Shown in pieces: positions 31,556 through 40,594 of a stretch of 64,000 nt of DNA. The position numbers were made by a program, and so were the translations under genes. The stretch is from Catonia carolina (taxonomy: Eukaryota; Arthropoda; Insecta; Hemiptera; Achilidae), in assembly GCA_035578175.1 (NCBI GenBank), contig JAQMRL010000043.1, positions 372,001 to 436,000 on the forward strand, in the 5' to 3' direction. Under the pieces are notes generated by a model. It had not been told where the DNA came from. It ran no database searches and was given only the letters and a program-made list of their open reading frames with translations. Each line of letters begins with the position of its first letter. The stretch's first letter is position 1.

Positions 31556-32553
31556 CGCGTACGTCTTTTAAGGTGAAGCCTGAGGCTGATGACTTCGTTC
31601 TGAAAGCTTATCGGTCTTCCGTCCTGATCCACCACAGAGACGGTCAGTCTTCCTATCCTCGAAGTGTTTACGGGTAGATAGATGACGTTCTTGGGAACTT
31701 CGATTATCTTATAACCCCGTTCCACCTGCGGGAAGAACTCGTGCAGGGTATGTCCTTCGGCTCCGTTAGTGTACGAGCCCCGCACGATGTTGCAAGTCAA
31801 CCGGATGGCGTTCACGGCCGTAATGTTGACAGGGCGCTGGGACGTGTACCATTTATTAGGTTCGAGGATCGCCGCATCGAACCCCAGCACCTCTCTGATG
31901 GTTCCGGGTACGGAAAAGTCTACCTTTTCTCCGCAGAATATCGAGCACTTTAGAGTGGTGGGGTCTACGACCATGTTAAGTCTTGGGAGCGGACGGCATT
32001 CCGTCTTTGATCCCTTTGACGTCTCCTTCTTCGCATCGCTTAAGGCTTTCGCTTTCGCTTCCTCCTCCGCCCTTTTCGCTTTAGCTTCCTCCTCCGCCCT
32101 TTTCGCGGCCCTTATTTTCGCCGCATTCTCCAATCTCTTAAGGACCTCATCGAGAGGGTCGGTACTGGATCTCTCTTTCCTTTTTCCCTTCTGTTCCTTT
32201 TTCCGCTCCTTCGAGAGCTTTTGGTACTTGAGGGATCCTGCGTCTTCAACATCGGTACGGTTATCGTCTTGCTCCGCGTCTCTGCTGCTGTCGCAGTTCA
32301 CTCCGCCGTACATCTCCAACATCTCGTATTTGATCTTTGAGTGGATGTCGTCAATCTCGTACATGCCTTCGGACAGCTCCACCTTCATCCCGTCGCCGAA
32401 GCAGAACAGGTTGTTCACCCCTTTCCGCACGTTGGGTATGTTGTTGTAGCTCATGAAATCTACCAGTCCTATCTCCCACTGGCCCTCTCCGAGGTCTATG
32501 GGAGGGAAGTAATCGACCTCGATCGTAGAGCTCTTACCGCTTAGGCACAACAT
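31546..32553 (-). CDS. Minor capsid (penton) protein with charged insertion
   Basis: 335 residues. The N-terminus (LSGKSSTIEVDYFPPIDL, YEIDDIHSKI) and C-terminal part (IREVLGFDAAI, NAIRLTCNIVRGSYTNG, HTLHEFFPQVERGYKI, VIYLPVN, LRLHLKRR) match the single jelly-roll penton protein of Mavericks, which would close the capsid vertices. Between the two parts (~residues 95-195) sits a highly charged Lys/Glu/Arg stretch with repeats of RAEEEAKAK, probably helical, which I would not expect in this family. The start overlaps the protease gene by 20 bp. Confidence 0.82.
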   Translation of the reverse strand: MLCLSGKSSTIEVDYFPPIDLGEGQWEIGLVDFMSYNNIPNVRKGVNNLFCFGDGMKVELSEGMYEIDDIHSKIKYEMLEMYGGVNCDSSRDAEQDDNRTDVEDAGSLKYQKLSKERKKEQKGKRKERSSTDPLDEVLKRLENAAKIRAAKRAEEEAKAKRAEEEAKAKALSDAKKETSKGSKTECRPLPRLNMVVDPTTLKCSIFCGEKVDFSVPGTIREVLGFDAAILEPNKWYTSQRPVNITAVNAIRLTCNIVRGSYTNGAEGHTLHEFFPQVERGYKIIEVPKNVIYLPVNTSRIGRLTVSVVDQDGRPISFQNEVISLRLHLKRRTRWG

Positions 32554-32950
32554 CTTTACCCGATAGAAACTCTAGGCACAGATGTCCGCAGACGACTGAA
32601 TCAAAGTCCTGCCTCCTGGCGTAATTATATCTTATGATGTTCCGTCCGTCTTCTCCGTTCTCGAGGTACCTTACCAGCTCTACGGGAGGCCTCAGGTTGC
32701 CGTAGCTGTCAAAGTACTCTACGACCGCACCGGTCTTCCTGTAACATACCCAGTGGGTCCCTTCGTTCCTCGCGCTGTCCAAGTTGACGATGGCTGATTC
32801 GTTTTCGTAGGGTCTATGGGGGAGCGTGTCACGCATAAACACCCCTCTAAAGTTCGAGATTTCGAGTGCGTCGGCAGCCGCCATCAATTGACTATCGGAC
32901 AGGGGTTTGTTCGGAAGTTTCAACGAAGTTTTTTTTTCCTTAGTCCGCAT
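32534..32950 (-). CDS. Adenain-like cysteine protease (Polinton)
   Basis: 138 residues. The catalytic set of the adenovirus protease fold is visible: His in GTHWVCY (~66), Asp in YFDSYG (~80), the oxyanion Gln in RRQDFDS (~113) and the nucleophile Cys in SVVCGHLC (~120). In adenoviruses and probably Polintons this enzyme matures virion proteins. It overlaps both neighbours (phospholipase-like gene by 31 bp, minor capsid gene by 20 bp), as in a compact late gene block. Confidence 0.88.
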   Translation of the reverse strand: MRTKEKKTSLKLPNKPLSDSQLMAAADALEISNFRGVFMRDTLPHRPYENESAIVNLDSARNEGTHWVCYRKTGAVVEYFDSYGNLRPPVELVRYLENGEDGRNIIRYNYARRQDFDSVVCGHLCLEFLSGKDVVPKR

Positions 32951-33540
32951 CCCGCGTGCTGCGTAGGGTACGGTTTCAAATACAGTCCCTCACCTCGTCG
33001 GGTAGTGCTACGGTTAGTCCTGCGGGTGGTGCGACGGTTAGTCTTGCTAGAGGTCTTACGAACGGTCTTCCTACGGGCAGTCTTCCTACGGGCGGTCTTC
33101 CCGGTCTGCCTTCGCTTGATCCTCCCGCCGAACTTGCTTTTAGCTTTCATTATGTTGGTCACCGCCCAGGCGGCCGCTTTCTCCGCTATGCTGGAGTCGG
33201 ACGCTCTCACCCTCTCCCAGGCTCTATCTGCTAACACGCGGTCTGCTTCGGCCCTGCCCGCCGAGTCTTTGCGGTTGTGGTAGGCTATGTCGTGCTGTTT
33301 GCACGCGGCGTCGAGAGGGTTGATGCCCGGGTCTCCTCTTCTCAATCTCTTCTGCAGGTCCGTCCCCGGTCCGCAGTACTGATAGCCCGGTATGTGGAGT
33401 TCCACGGGTAAAACGTCTATCGCTTTGTTCAATACGGTTCCTACGACGTTCTCTGCAGCTCCTAAGACTCCGCTCGCGATGCTCCCTACCAGTCCGGCTC
33501 CTGAATGCGATCTGCTGCGAAACGTGTTGCATCTCCCCAT
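32920..33540 (-). CDS. Phospholipase A2-like protein with basic tail (Polinton)
   Basis: 206 residues. A Gly/Ala-rich, mildly hydrophobic N-terminus (~15-45) is followed by a PLA2 core: calcium loop YCGPGTDL (~55-62) and the catalytic His-Asp in ACKQHDIAY (~83-84). Parvovirus capsids and adintoviruses carry a comparable domain for escape from endosomes. After ~residue 138 the protein becomes a run of Arg, Lys and Thr (repeats of RRKTA and RRTTR), ending in a Cys-containing basic peptide. The tail resembles a DNA-condensing core protein, so this may be a fusion of two virion functions; that is inference. Confidence 0.78.
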   Translation of the reverse strand: MGRCNTFRSRSHSGAGLVGSIASGVLGAAENVVGTVLNKAIDVLPVELHIPGYQYCGPGTDLQKRLRRGDPGINPLDAACKQHDIAYHNRKDSAGRAEADRVLADRAWERVRASDSSIAEKAAAWAVTNIMKAKSKFGGRIKRRQTGKTARRKTARRKTVRKTSSKTNRRTTRRTNRSTTRRGEGLYLKPYPTQHAGCGLRKKKLR

Positions 33541-33581
33541 TTTAAGGTCGGAATGAAGCTCGAGGACCCGTGTTTCCTTAT

Positions 33582-34034
33582 TTATGGTGCGCTTTTTCCC
33601 TCCAGGCGTGACGATACGTCCTCAAACTCTTTGCGCAGCTTTTGGATCTCATCGCGCATTTTCGAAATTTCGTCGACTCGCTCGTCTTTGACAGGATCTG
33701 AAACTTTCATCTCTTCGGCGTAGGAGGAAAGGTACTCTTTCAAGTACTTGAGGTTTACGGCGTCTTCTTCATCGATCGGGTCTCCTACTTGCGCCATCCT
33801 GCGACCGTAAAGGTCGTAGTAAGGTTCGCCACCGCCCTCCTCCAAGACCTCGAGGACACCGTAATCTTCAGCGTAAGCTTGGATGAGCCTCATGCATTCG
33901 TTGACGTTGACCGCGTCCGTATACGACTGGGCTACGCCTACGCGACAGATTCTCCGGTCTCTCATGTCCATATCTCCATCCGCGGTAACCCTGTAAGGGG
34001 TGAGAAAACGACGTACGGATCTTCCAGTGTCCAT
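33582..34034 (-). CDS. Fibre-like coiled-coil protein, 150 aa (Polinton)
   Basis: Two internal repeats have the pattern R-I/M-x-x-V-G ... D-A-V-N (RRICRVGVAQSYTDAVN and RRMAQVGDPIDEEDAVN). This resembles the VADP/DAVN repeats at the base of trimeric phage and adenovirus-like fibres. A charged heptad-like coiled coil follows (~105-145). I do not recognise the gene by name; a spike or fibre component is a reasonable guess. Tightly packed, 14 bp after the preceding gene. Confidence 0.55.
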   Translation of the reverse strand: MDTGRSVRRFLTPYRVTADGDMDMRDRRICRVGVAQSYTDAVNVNECMRLIQAYAEDYGVLEVLEEGGGEPYYDLYGRRMAQVGDPIDEEDAVNLKYLKEYLSSYAEEMKVSDPVKDERVDEISKMRDEIQKLRKEFEDVSSRLEGKSAP

Positions 34035-34048
34035 AGCGAGAATGAGGG

Positions 34049-35350
34049 TTACAGACGTAGATCTCCTCTTATAAGCCCCAGCTCTTTGAGTTCCTCGACT
34101 ATTGAATTTATCTCGCTGTCGTGACCCGTATGGCCCGAGTCTTTAGAAGCTACGAGGAGTCTAAGCCTGTCGCAAAGCTCGTTGGGATCGTCGAAATATA
34201 CGTACTCGGTCTTCCTGTTTCCGTTCAGCTCCATCATAGGCCCGGCTCGTATACCCTTACCGCGCTTCGGTCGGTCCGGCTTCGGAGGGAAAAGCCGGCT
34301 TATGATTGAGACGTACTTTTTCCCTGTGTTGGCCTTCACTTGACCTAGAGCCGAGTTGTTCCTTCTGTGGGCGCTTGTGGCTTCCAATAAGTTTTTGTAC
34401 TCCTCCAAGTCTTCTTCCGAGTAGATGAACGGATCGGGTTTCCTTTTGAATATCAGCTCGTACAGACCGTGCGTGCCTGGGTACGATACGTCTCCGACGA
34501 TTATCGAGTCGTCAGGCTTGAGTTGTACCGTAGAATCACCCATCACCAATTCGCTGCCTTCGAAGTGTACCCCGTATGTAGAATCCGTATTGTTGTCGGA
34601 GTCTGTGATGGCCTCATGCATGTACTGACGGGCCAGACGTCCGGGAAACGTGTTCTTGACCCATACGGAAGCTCGAACCTTACCTAGAGGCGTCGAAAGC
34701 ATCTCCTCTATAGTGGTAGGCGTGCTAAACTCCTCCTCGCGAGGTAAAGTCCTCGCCGGGGTGGCGTGAGGTCTGGAAGCGTCCCTCATCTCAGCGGAAT
34801 TCCCCACAGTTGCATCGTCCTCCGTGAACTCCACTGGGAGGCTGACGCTCGTATCCATCTCATCCATCCTATGGGGGTCTCCCGCATCCATCGGTTCGTC
34901 CGAGGTCTTCTTCTTAGTATGCCGAGGTCCGAACCCGTCGCTACTCCTCTTCAGATTGGAATACCTGTAGGGCCCGGTCATCAGATCCTTCCATGAGTCG
35001 TCGATACTTTTACCTGCGACTCTGTCTTCTTCGTCATCATCATCATCATCATCATCGTCAAGAGCTTTAACCCGGCTAAAAGGACGCTTTTCAGGTTTCG
35101 TCCTAAAAGGCTTCAATGTCTCCCTACGCTTTACTCCCTTCAACGGTTCGCTCGTTGAGGAAGGGTCGGTCTCGGCTTTCTTCTCGTTCAACAGCTTCGA
35201 TAGTGGGTCGGTTAGCGGTTTGAGCTGCTTCTGTATCCTGAGATCTTCCTCAGTCAAGCCATGCTTCAGAACTAGTTGCTTCTCTCTTATCCTCCTGCGT
35301 AACTCTGCGATCTCCAGCACTAGATTCTCGTCGACCTGTCTCGAAGCCAT
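34049..35350 (-). CDS. Conserved Maverick protein of unknown function (433 aa)
   Basis: The N-terminal helix (residues 1-45) is coiled-coil-like, followed by a disordered, charged region with nine Asp in a row (~98-106). The conserved C-terminal domain starts near residue 215: YGVHFEGSELVMGDS, GTHGLYELIFKRKPDPF, SAHRRNNSALGQVK, YVYFDDPNELCDRLRLL and INSIVEELKELG. I know this C-terminal pattern from other Mavericks but no function is established to my knowledge. It is the first gene after the minisatellite and a TATA-like box, so it probably leads the late transcription unit. Confidence 0.7.
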   Translation of the reverse strand: MASRQVDENLVLEIAELRRRIREKQLVLKHGLTEEDLRIQKQLKPLTDPLSKLLNEKKAETDPSSTSEPLKGVKRRETLKPFRTKPEKRPFSRVKALDDDDDDDDDEEDRVAGKSIDDSWKDLMTGPYRYSNLKRSSDGFGPRHTKKKTSDEPMDAGDPHRMDEMDTSVSLPVEFTEDDATVGNSAEMRDASRPHATPARTLPREEEFSTPTTIEEMLSTPLGKVRASVWVKNTFPGRLARQYMHEAITDSDNNTDSTYGVHFEGSELVMGDSTVQLKPDDSIIVGDVSYPGTHGLYELIFKRKPDPFIYSEEDLEEYKNLLEATSAHRRNNSALGQVKANTGKKYVSIISRLFPPKPDRPKRGKGIRAGPMMELNGNRKTEYVYFDDPNELCDRLRLLVASKDSGHTGHDSEINSIVEELKELGLIRGDLRL

Positions 35351-35387
35351 CTCATCGTCTATTAACGCAGTACCTTTCCACTACCGT

Positions 35388-35396
35388 CAATATATA
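35388..35396 (-). promoter_or_regulatory. TATA-like box before the 433-aa gene
   Basis: TATATATTG on the minus strand, about 40 bp upstream of the ATG at 35350 and right beside the minisatellite. Confidence 0.5.
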
Positions 35397-35413
35397 CACG
35401 ACCTGCGACTGTA

Positions 35414-36110
35414 CAGCTTTTTCCAGCTTTTTCCTGCTTATTCCTGCTAGCTGCGCAGCTTTTTCCAGCTTATTCCTGCTAGCTGCGCAGCTTTTTCCTG
35501 CATATTCCTGCTAGCTGCGCAGCTTTTTCCTGCTTATTCCTGCTAGCTGCGCAGCTTTTTCCAGCTTTTTCCTGCTAGCTGCGCAGCTTTTTCCTGCTTA
35601 TTCCTGCTAGCTGCGCAGCTTTTTCCTGCTTTTTCCTGCTAGCTGCGCAGCTTTTTCCTGCTTATTCCTGCTAGCTGCGCAGCTTTTTCCAGCTTTTTCC
35701 TGCTAGCTGCGCAGCTTTTTCCTGCTTATTCCTGCTAGCTGCGCAGCTTTTTCCTGCTTATTCCTGCTAGCTGCGCAGCTTTTTCCTGCTTATTCCTGCT
35801 AGCTGCGCAGCTTTTTCCTGCTTTTTCCTGCTAGCTGCGCAGCTTTTTCCTGCTTATTCCTGCTAGCTGCGCAGCTTTTTCCAGCTTATTCCTGCTAGCT
35901 GCGCAGCTTTTTCCTGCTTATTCCTGCTAGCTGCGCAGCTTTTTCCTGCTTATTCCTGCTAGCTGCGCAGCTTTTTCCTGCTTTTTCCTGCTAGCTGCGC
36001 AGCTTTTTCCTGCTTATTCCTGCTAGCTGCGCAGCTTTTTCCAGCTTATTCCTGCTAGCTGCGCAGCTTTTTCCAGCTTATTCCTGCTAGCTGCGCAGCT
36101 TTTTCCTGCT
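35414..36110. repeat. 32-bp minisatellite with 21 palindromes
   Basis: 697 bp of tandem repeat, unit CAGCTTTTTCCTGCTTATTC plus CTGCTAGCTGCG, with variants (TTTTT for TTATT, CCAG for CCTG). Twenty-one copies hold the perfect palindrome AGCTGCGCAGCT, often inside CTAGCTGCGCAGCT. One side of each unit is pyrimidine-rich. It separates the ATPase-integrase pair from the capsid gene block. Confidence 0.95.
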
Positions 36111-36120
36111 GTATGTCGGT

Positions 36121-36834
36121 CTAAACGGGTCGTAGTTCGGTGATGAACGTATCGTAATTAAATCTATAGCGGCCGCCGAGGGTTTTTCTCTCTTTGTCGA
36201 CTACTAGAAACCCGTTCATGTTTCGAGACCACGCCTCACCGCACAGATTCTTGAACTCCCCAAAAGTCATATCAGGGACTACGTGATCGTTAAAGATATG
36301 ACGTAGGTTGCGCTCGTCCTGACGGAACACGAGTAAAAAATTTGCATTATCCCTAACGAGCTGTTTAGGCGCCTTACTATATGTCTGGCATAGGTAAAAT
36401 ACGTCCAGGTTGTTATGTCTCCCCATAGCAAAGTACTTTACCACGTTGTGTTGTTTCTCGCATACAACATCGTCAAACATCATCACGGAATTGGGCTCTA
36501 CCTCTTCCGGAGGCGGGACTTGCTCATTGTCGCTGAATTCGTGATAGTCTACACCCTCCATATCATGAAACACCCGCTCCAAAAACCTATACTTGGGTTG
36601 GTGCAGTGATTTTGAAAATACGTACACATTGCAGAACCTCAGCCCGTTGGGGTCGAACAGTAGGTTGATTATTGCGTTTGTCTTACCGCAATTCGACGGT
36701 CCTACAGCCAAACATCTGATACTATTCGGCAGGAGGCGACCGTGTCTGTTTCTCATTTCGCCTATTTCTCCCGACTCGATAAGCACATCTAAGTTGACGA
36801 CAGGGAGTTTCTCCTTCTGCTCCCTACACCTCAT
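36121..36834 (-). CDS. Packaging ATPase, FtsK-HerA type (Polinton)
   Basis: 237 residues. Walker A GPSNCGKT (~45-52), Walker B with MMFDDV (~117-122) and a sensor motif LCQTYSK (~148). This is the A32-like genome-packaging ATPase of Polintons and related viruses, predicted to pump DNA into the capsid. Length is normal for the family. The promoter TATA probably overlaps the end of the integrase gene upstream. Confidence 0.9.
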   Translation of the reverse strand: MRCREQKEKLPVVNLDVLIESGEIGEMRNRHGRLLPNSIRCLAVGPSNCGKTNAIINLLFDPNGLRFCNVYVFSKSLHQPKYRFLERVFHDMEGVDYHEFSDNEQVPPPEEVEPNSVMMFDDVVCEKQHNVVKYFAMGRHNNLDVFYLCQTYSKAPKQLVRDNANFLLVFRQDERNLRHIFNDHVVPDMTFGEFKNLCGEAWSRNMNGFLVVDKERKTLGGRYRFNYDTFITELRPV

Positions 36835-36869
36835 TTTGCTCTAGTAACCGATAAACCTACATTACAGCT

Positions 36870-36879
36870 CTTATATAAG
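36870..36879 (-). promoter_or_regulatory. TATA-like box overlapping the integrase stop
   Basis: CTTATATAAG, a palindrome that includes the integrase TAA stop (36871-36873), about 38 bp before the ATPase ATG. Could drive the ATPase separately from the integrase. Confidence 0.45.
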
Positions 36880-37797
36880 GTCTTTCTTGTCGATCCATGA
36901 ATCGTGACTCTTGTCATGTCCTAACCACCTGACCAGCAACCTGTCACCTTTTCTCTTCAATACCTTCTCGACGAGAAATACGTCACCGTATTTCGTCTTA
37001 CTCAGTTCCTGTGTGTAAAAACTACCTTTGATCACATGTCCTTTTTCGTCTTTGAGCGAGTATGTGACGGGGCGGGTGTGCAAAATACGATCTACGGTAA
37101 ACACCTCATTGGTCCAATTCGGTATGTAACCCTTGTCGAAAGTCTTTTTGTACTTGCTGATCCTGACCTTATCTCCCGGCTCAAACTTGACGGTTTGGGG
37201 GGCGCGTTTCTTACGAGTATTGGACAATATATTTCTTAGCACCTCACCTTCGTTCCTCTTATTTACATCTACAGGTTTGAAACCTATAGTCCTGTGAGAC
37301 CTGTTATTGTACTGAGACAGGAGGTCGTCTAAAAGACCTACCCAAACGTAATTGCCCCGTTCTGTAAACTTTCTCCACATCATCTCCTTCAGCGTCCTGT
37401 TGAACCGCTCTACTATCGAGGCCTTCTTCGGAGAGTAAGTGGAGTAGTGGTTGATCCCGTGCTTGGACAGCAGAGACCTTACAGACGCGTTATACCACTC
37501 TTTACCCTCGTCGGTATGAAAATGGCGCATCTTGTGTTTTTCCAGTATGGGACCGAGAGCGCTAGCGACTTCTTCAGCCGTCTTGCTCTTGAGCGGTACG
37601 GCAATAGCAAATTTAGAAAAACAATTAATTACTGTCATTATGTATCTGTAGCCCTTATTGACTCTGGCGTATGGGATCATCTCTACCAGATCGGCCTGAT
37701 ACAAGTCGTCGATACCCTTCAGCTCTACGTTTCTGGTGGGATAGTTCCTGCGGGCTTGCTTGTGAAGCTCGCGCGCTATACCACTTCTCAAGCTCAT
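36871..37797 (-). CDS. Retroviral-type integrase with C-terminal chromodomain (Polinton)
   Basis: 308 residues from the ATG at 37797; the frame is open to a GTG at 37821, which I do not use. Catalytic core: Asp in YQADLVEM (~36), Asp in HTDEGKEW (~96) and Glu in KKASIVERFNR (~130), with 33 residues between the last two. A basic SH3-like region follows (FEPGDKVRISKYKKTFDKGY). The last ~38 residues (FLVEKVLKRKGDRLLVRWLG...SWIDKKDL) look like a chromodomain, a histone-tail reader. The enzyme joins element ends to target DNA with a 6-bp stagger, as seen here. Confidence 0.92.
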   Translation of the reverse strand: MSLRSGIARELHKQARRNYPTRNVELKGIDDLYQADLVEMIPYARVNKGYRYIMTVINCFSKFAIAVPLKSKTAEEVASALGPILEKHKMRHFHTDEGKEWYNASVRSLLSKHGINHYSTYSPKKASIVERFNRTLKEMMWRKFTERGNYVWVGLLDDLLSQYNNRSHRTIGFKPVDVNKRNEGEVLRNILSNTRKKRAPQTVKFEPGDKVRISKYKKTFDKGYIPNWTNEVFTVDRILHTRPVTYSLKDEKGHVIKGSFYTQELSKTKYGDVFLVEKVLKRKGDRLLVRWLGHDKSHDSWIDKKDLI

Positions 37798-37853
37798 CGT
37801 GCGATGCACTGAGAGCGACACTGCTTATATCTAGGTTAAATAGGGATTTTGAA

Positions 37854-37945
37854 CAGCTGATTTTTAACAGCTGTTTAACAGCTGATTTTTAACAGCTGTT
37901 TATCAGCTGATTTTTAACAGCTGTTTATCAGCTGTTTAACAGCTG
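37854..37945. repeat. CAGCTG array, right
   Basis: Eight CAGCTG palindromes separated by short AT words, mirror of 24571-24670 but with the spacers in a different order beyond the strict inverted repeat. It lies just upstream of the integrase. Confidence 0.9.
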
Positions 37946-38444
37946 ATTTTCGGAGATGAAGGTTCATGGTTCAAATCCTAGTAAAGCAGCGTGACTCGTA
38001 ACAAACAACATGTGACATTGTCAAAATTAAAAGAATAGAGTTGCATCATCTAAATTAACTGTACATTTAAATTTGCAGTAATCAAGTTGCATCATCTGAA
38101 TTAATAGTCTGGCACGTGCATAGATAAAAAAACGAATGACGTCAATGATAATAAAACAAAGCATAGGGTGTCTCAAAACGAAATTACCAAAATTACCGAT
38201 TGTTCGGATCCCGAAAGAACCTAAGGCCCGAAACCGTACGTAACGCGTTCTACGGAATGTCCGGATCCTGCGGGCACCTAAACCTCGTCGATCCGATCCA
38301 CGGGTCACGTGTTACAAGCGATCTCGGGTTCTAACGGGGATACGGCTACGGATTAGAGCTTATCTTGTAGATCTCGATCTCCCGGTCACGAGGGTGTCAG
38401 CCGCATCAAAATCGGCCCAGCGGTTGCGGAGAAAATCGAGTTTA

Positions 38445-38499
<55 letters not shown>

Positions 38500-38503
38500 G
38501 GCG

Positions 38504-38549
<46 letters not shown>

Positions 38550-39688
38550 GTAAATTTTCAAACTCGATTTTCTCCTCGACCGCTGGGCCGATTTTGATGC
38601 GGGTGATATCCACGTGACCGGGAGATCGAGATCTACAAGATAAGCCCTAATCCGTAGCCGTATCCCCGATGGAACCTGAGATAGCTTGTAACACGTGACC
38701 TGGTTATCAGATCGGCAAGGTTTAGGGCTTATCTTATAGATCTCGATCTCCTGGTCACGTGGATACCACCCGCATCAAAATCGGACCAGCGGTTGAGGAG
38801 AAAATCGGGTTTGAAAATTTGCCATTTTTTTATTTTTTTAAATTTTCAAACTTGATTTTCTCCGTAACCGCTGGACCGATTTTAATGCGGGCGGTACCCA
38901 CGTGACCAGGAGATCGAGATCTACATAATAAACCCTAATCCGTAGCTGTATCCTCGATGGAACCTGAGATAGCTTGTAACACGTGACCTGGTTATCGGAT
39001 CGATGAGGTTTAGGGCTTATCTTGTAGATCTCGATCTCCTGGTCACGTGGATACCACCCACATCAAAATCGGACCAGCGGTTGAGGAGAAAATCGGGTTT
39101 GAAAATTTGCCATTTTTTTATTTTTTTAAATTTTCAAACCTGATTTTCTCCGCAACCGCTGGACCGATTTTGATGCGGGCGGTACCCACGTGACCGGGAG
39201 ATCGAGATCTACAAGATAGGCCCTAATTTGTAGCCGTATCCCCGATGGAACCTGAGATCGTTTGTAACACGTGACCTGGTTATCAGATCGATAAGATTGA
39301 GGGCTTATCTTGTAGATCTCGATCTCCTGGTCACGTGGGTGCCGCCCACATCAAAATCGGTCCAGCGGTTGCGGAGAAAATCGGGTTTGAAAATTTGCCA
39401 TTTTTTTTATTTTTTTAAATTTTCAAACCTGATTTTCTCCGCAACCGCTGGGCCGATTTTGACGCGGGCGGTACCCACGTGACCAGGAGATCGAGATCTA
39501 CAAGATAAGCCCTAATCCGTAGCCGTATCCCCTATGGAACTTGAGATAGCTTGTAACACGTGACCTGTTTATCGGATCGATGAGGTTTAGGGCTTACCTT
39601 GTAGATCTCGATCTCCTGGTCACGTGGATACCACCCGCATCAAAATCGGACCAGCGGTTGAGGAGAAAATCGACTTTGAAAATTTACC

Positions 39689-39740
<52 letters not shown>

Positions 39741-39743
39741 GAG

Positions 39744-39804
<61 letters not shown>

Positions 39805-40375
39805 CAAACTTGATTTTCTCCTCAACCGCTGGGCCGATTTTGACGCGGGCGGTACCCACGTGACCGGGAGATCGAGATCTACAAGATAGGCCCTAATTTG
39901 TAGCCGTATCCCCGATGGAACCTGAGATCGTTTGTAACACGTGACCTGGTTATCAGATCGATGAGATTTAGGGCTTATCTTGTAGATCTCGATCTCCTGG
40001 TCACGTGGGTACCGTCCACATCAAAATCGGACCAGCGGTTGCGGAGAAAATCGGGTTTGAAAATTTGCCATTTTTTTATTTTTTTAAATTTTCAAACCTG
40101 ATTTTCTCCGCAACCGCTGGGCCGATTTTGATGCGGACGGCACCCACGTGACCAGGAGATCGAGATCTACAAGATAAGCCCTAATCCGTAGCCGTATCCC
40201 CTATGGAACCTGAGATAGCTTGTAACACGTGACCTGGTTATCAGATCGACGAGTTTTAGGGCTTATCTTATAGATCTCGATCTCCCGGTCACGTGGGTGC
40301 CGTCCGCATCAAAATCGGCCCAGTGGTTGCGGAGAAAATTGAGTTTGAAAATTTGGCGGGAAAAAAATATTTGGC

Positions 40376-40419
<44 letters not shown>

Positions 40420-40470
40420 TTTTTTTTTTTTTTTTTAATTTTTTTTTTTTTTTTTTTATTTTTTTTTTTT

Positions 40471-40523
<53 letters not shown>

Positions 40524-40588
40524 AAGGTCATCCTATCTCCGGTGGTCAAAGGTCAAGGTTGTCCCAGTACAGACATTCTTCCTCTACT
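37925..40588. repeat. Polinton right terminal inverted repeat
   Basis: Reverse complement of 21933-24590. Differences noted: a CAGGAA/CATGAA change near the inner end and homopolymer lengths. Same array of near-palindromic ~288-bp units (about 38360-40370) and an outer poly(T)-rich block (40379-40522). Confidence 0.93.
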
Positions 40589-40594
40589 AGAAAA
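40589..40594. repeat. Polinton target-site duplication, right
   Basis: AGAAAA, followed by TCATGCG exactly as at the empty sites in units 1 and 3. Confidence 0.95.

Larger units (their letters stand above)
21933..40588. mobile_element. Maverick/Polinton DNA transposon (complete, 18.7 kb)
   Basis: Self-synthesising, virus-like transposon. Ends are AGTAGAGG...CCTCTACT, with inverted repeats of about 2.66 kb and a 6-bp duplication. Gene order: protein-primed DNA polymerase (+), then on the minus strand major capsid, small protein, minor capsid, protease, phospholipase-like, coiled-coil protein, conserved 433-residue protein, minisatellite, packaging ATPase and integrase. All core genes are open. 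The inverted repeats are near-identical apart from homopolymer lengths and a few bases, so insertion is recent. The complete morphogenesis set means it could in principle form particles, as proposed for polintoviruses; nothing here shows that it does. Confidence 0.97.

Noticed and set aside
35414..36110. Possible CRISPR-like array
   Set aside because: Repeats are directly adjacent with no unique spacers and the setting is a eukaryotic transposon; it is a minisatellite.
37798..37821. Upstream extension of the integrase and of B1 ORF1 beginning with GTG
   Set aside because: Eukaryotic genes rarely start at GTG; the next ATG gives the expected protein in each case.
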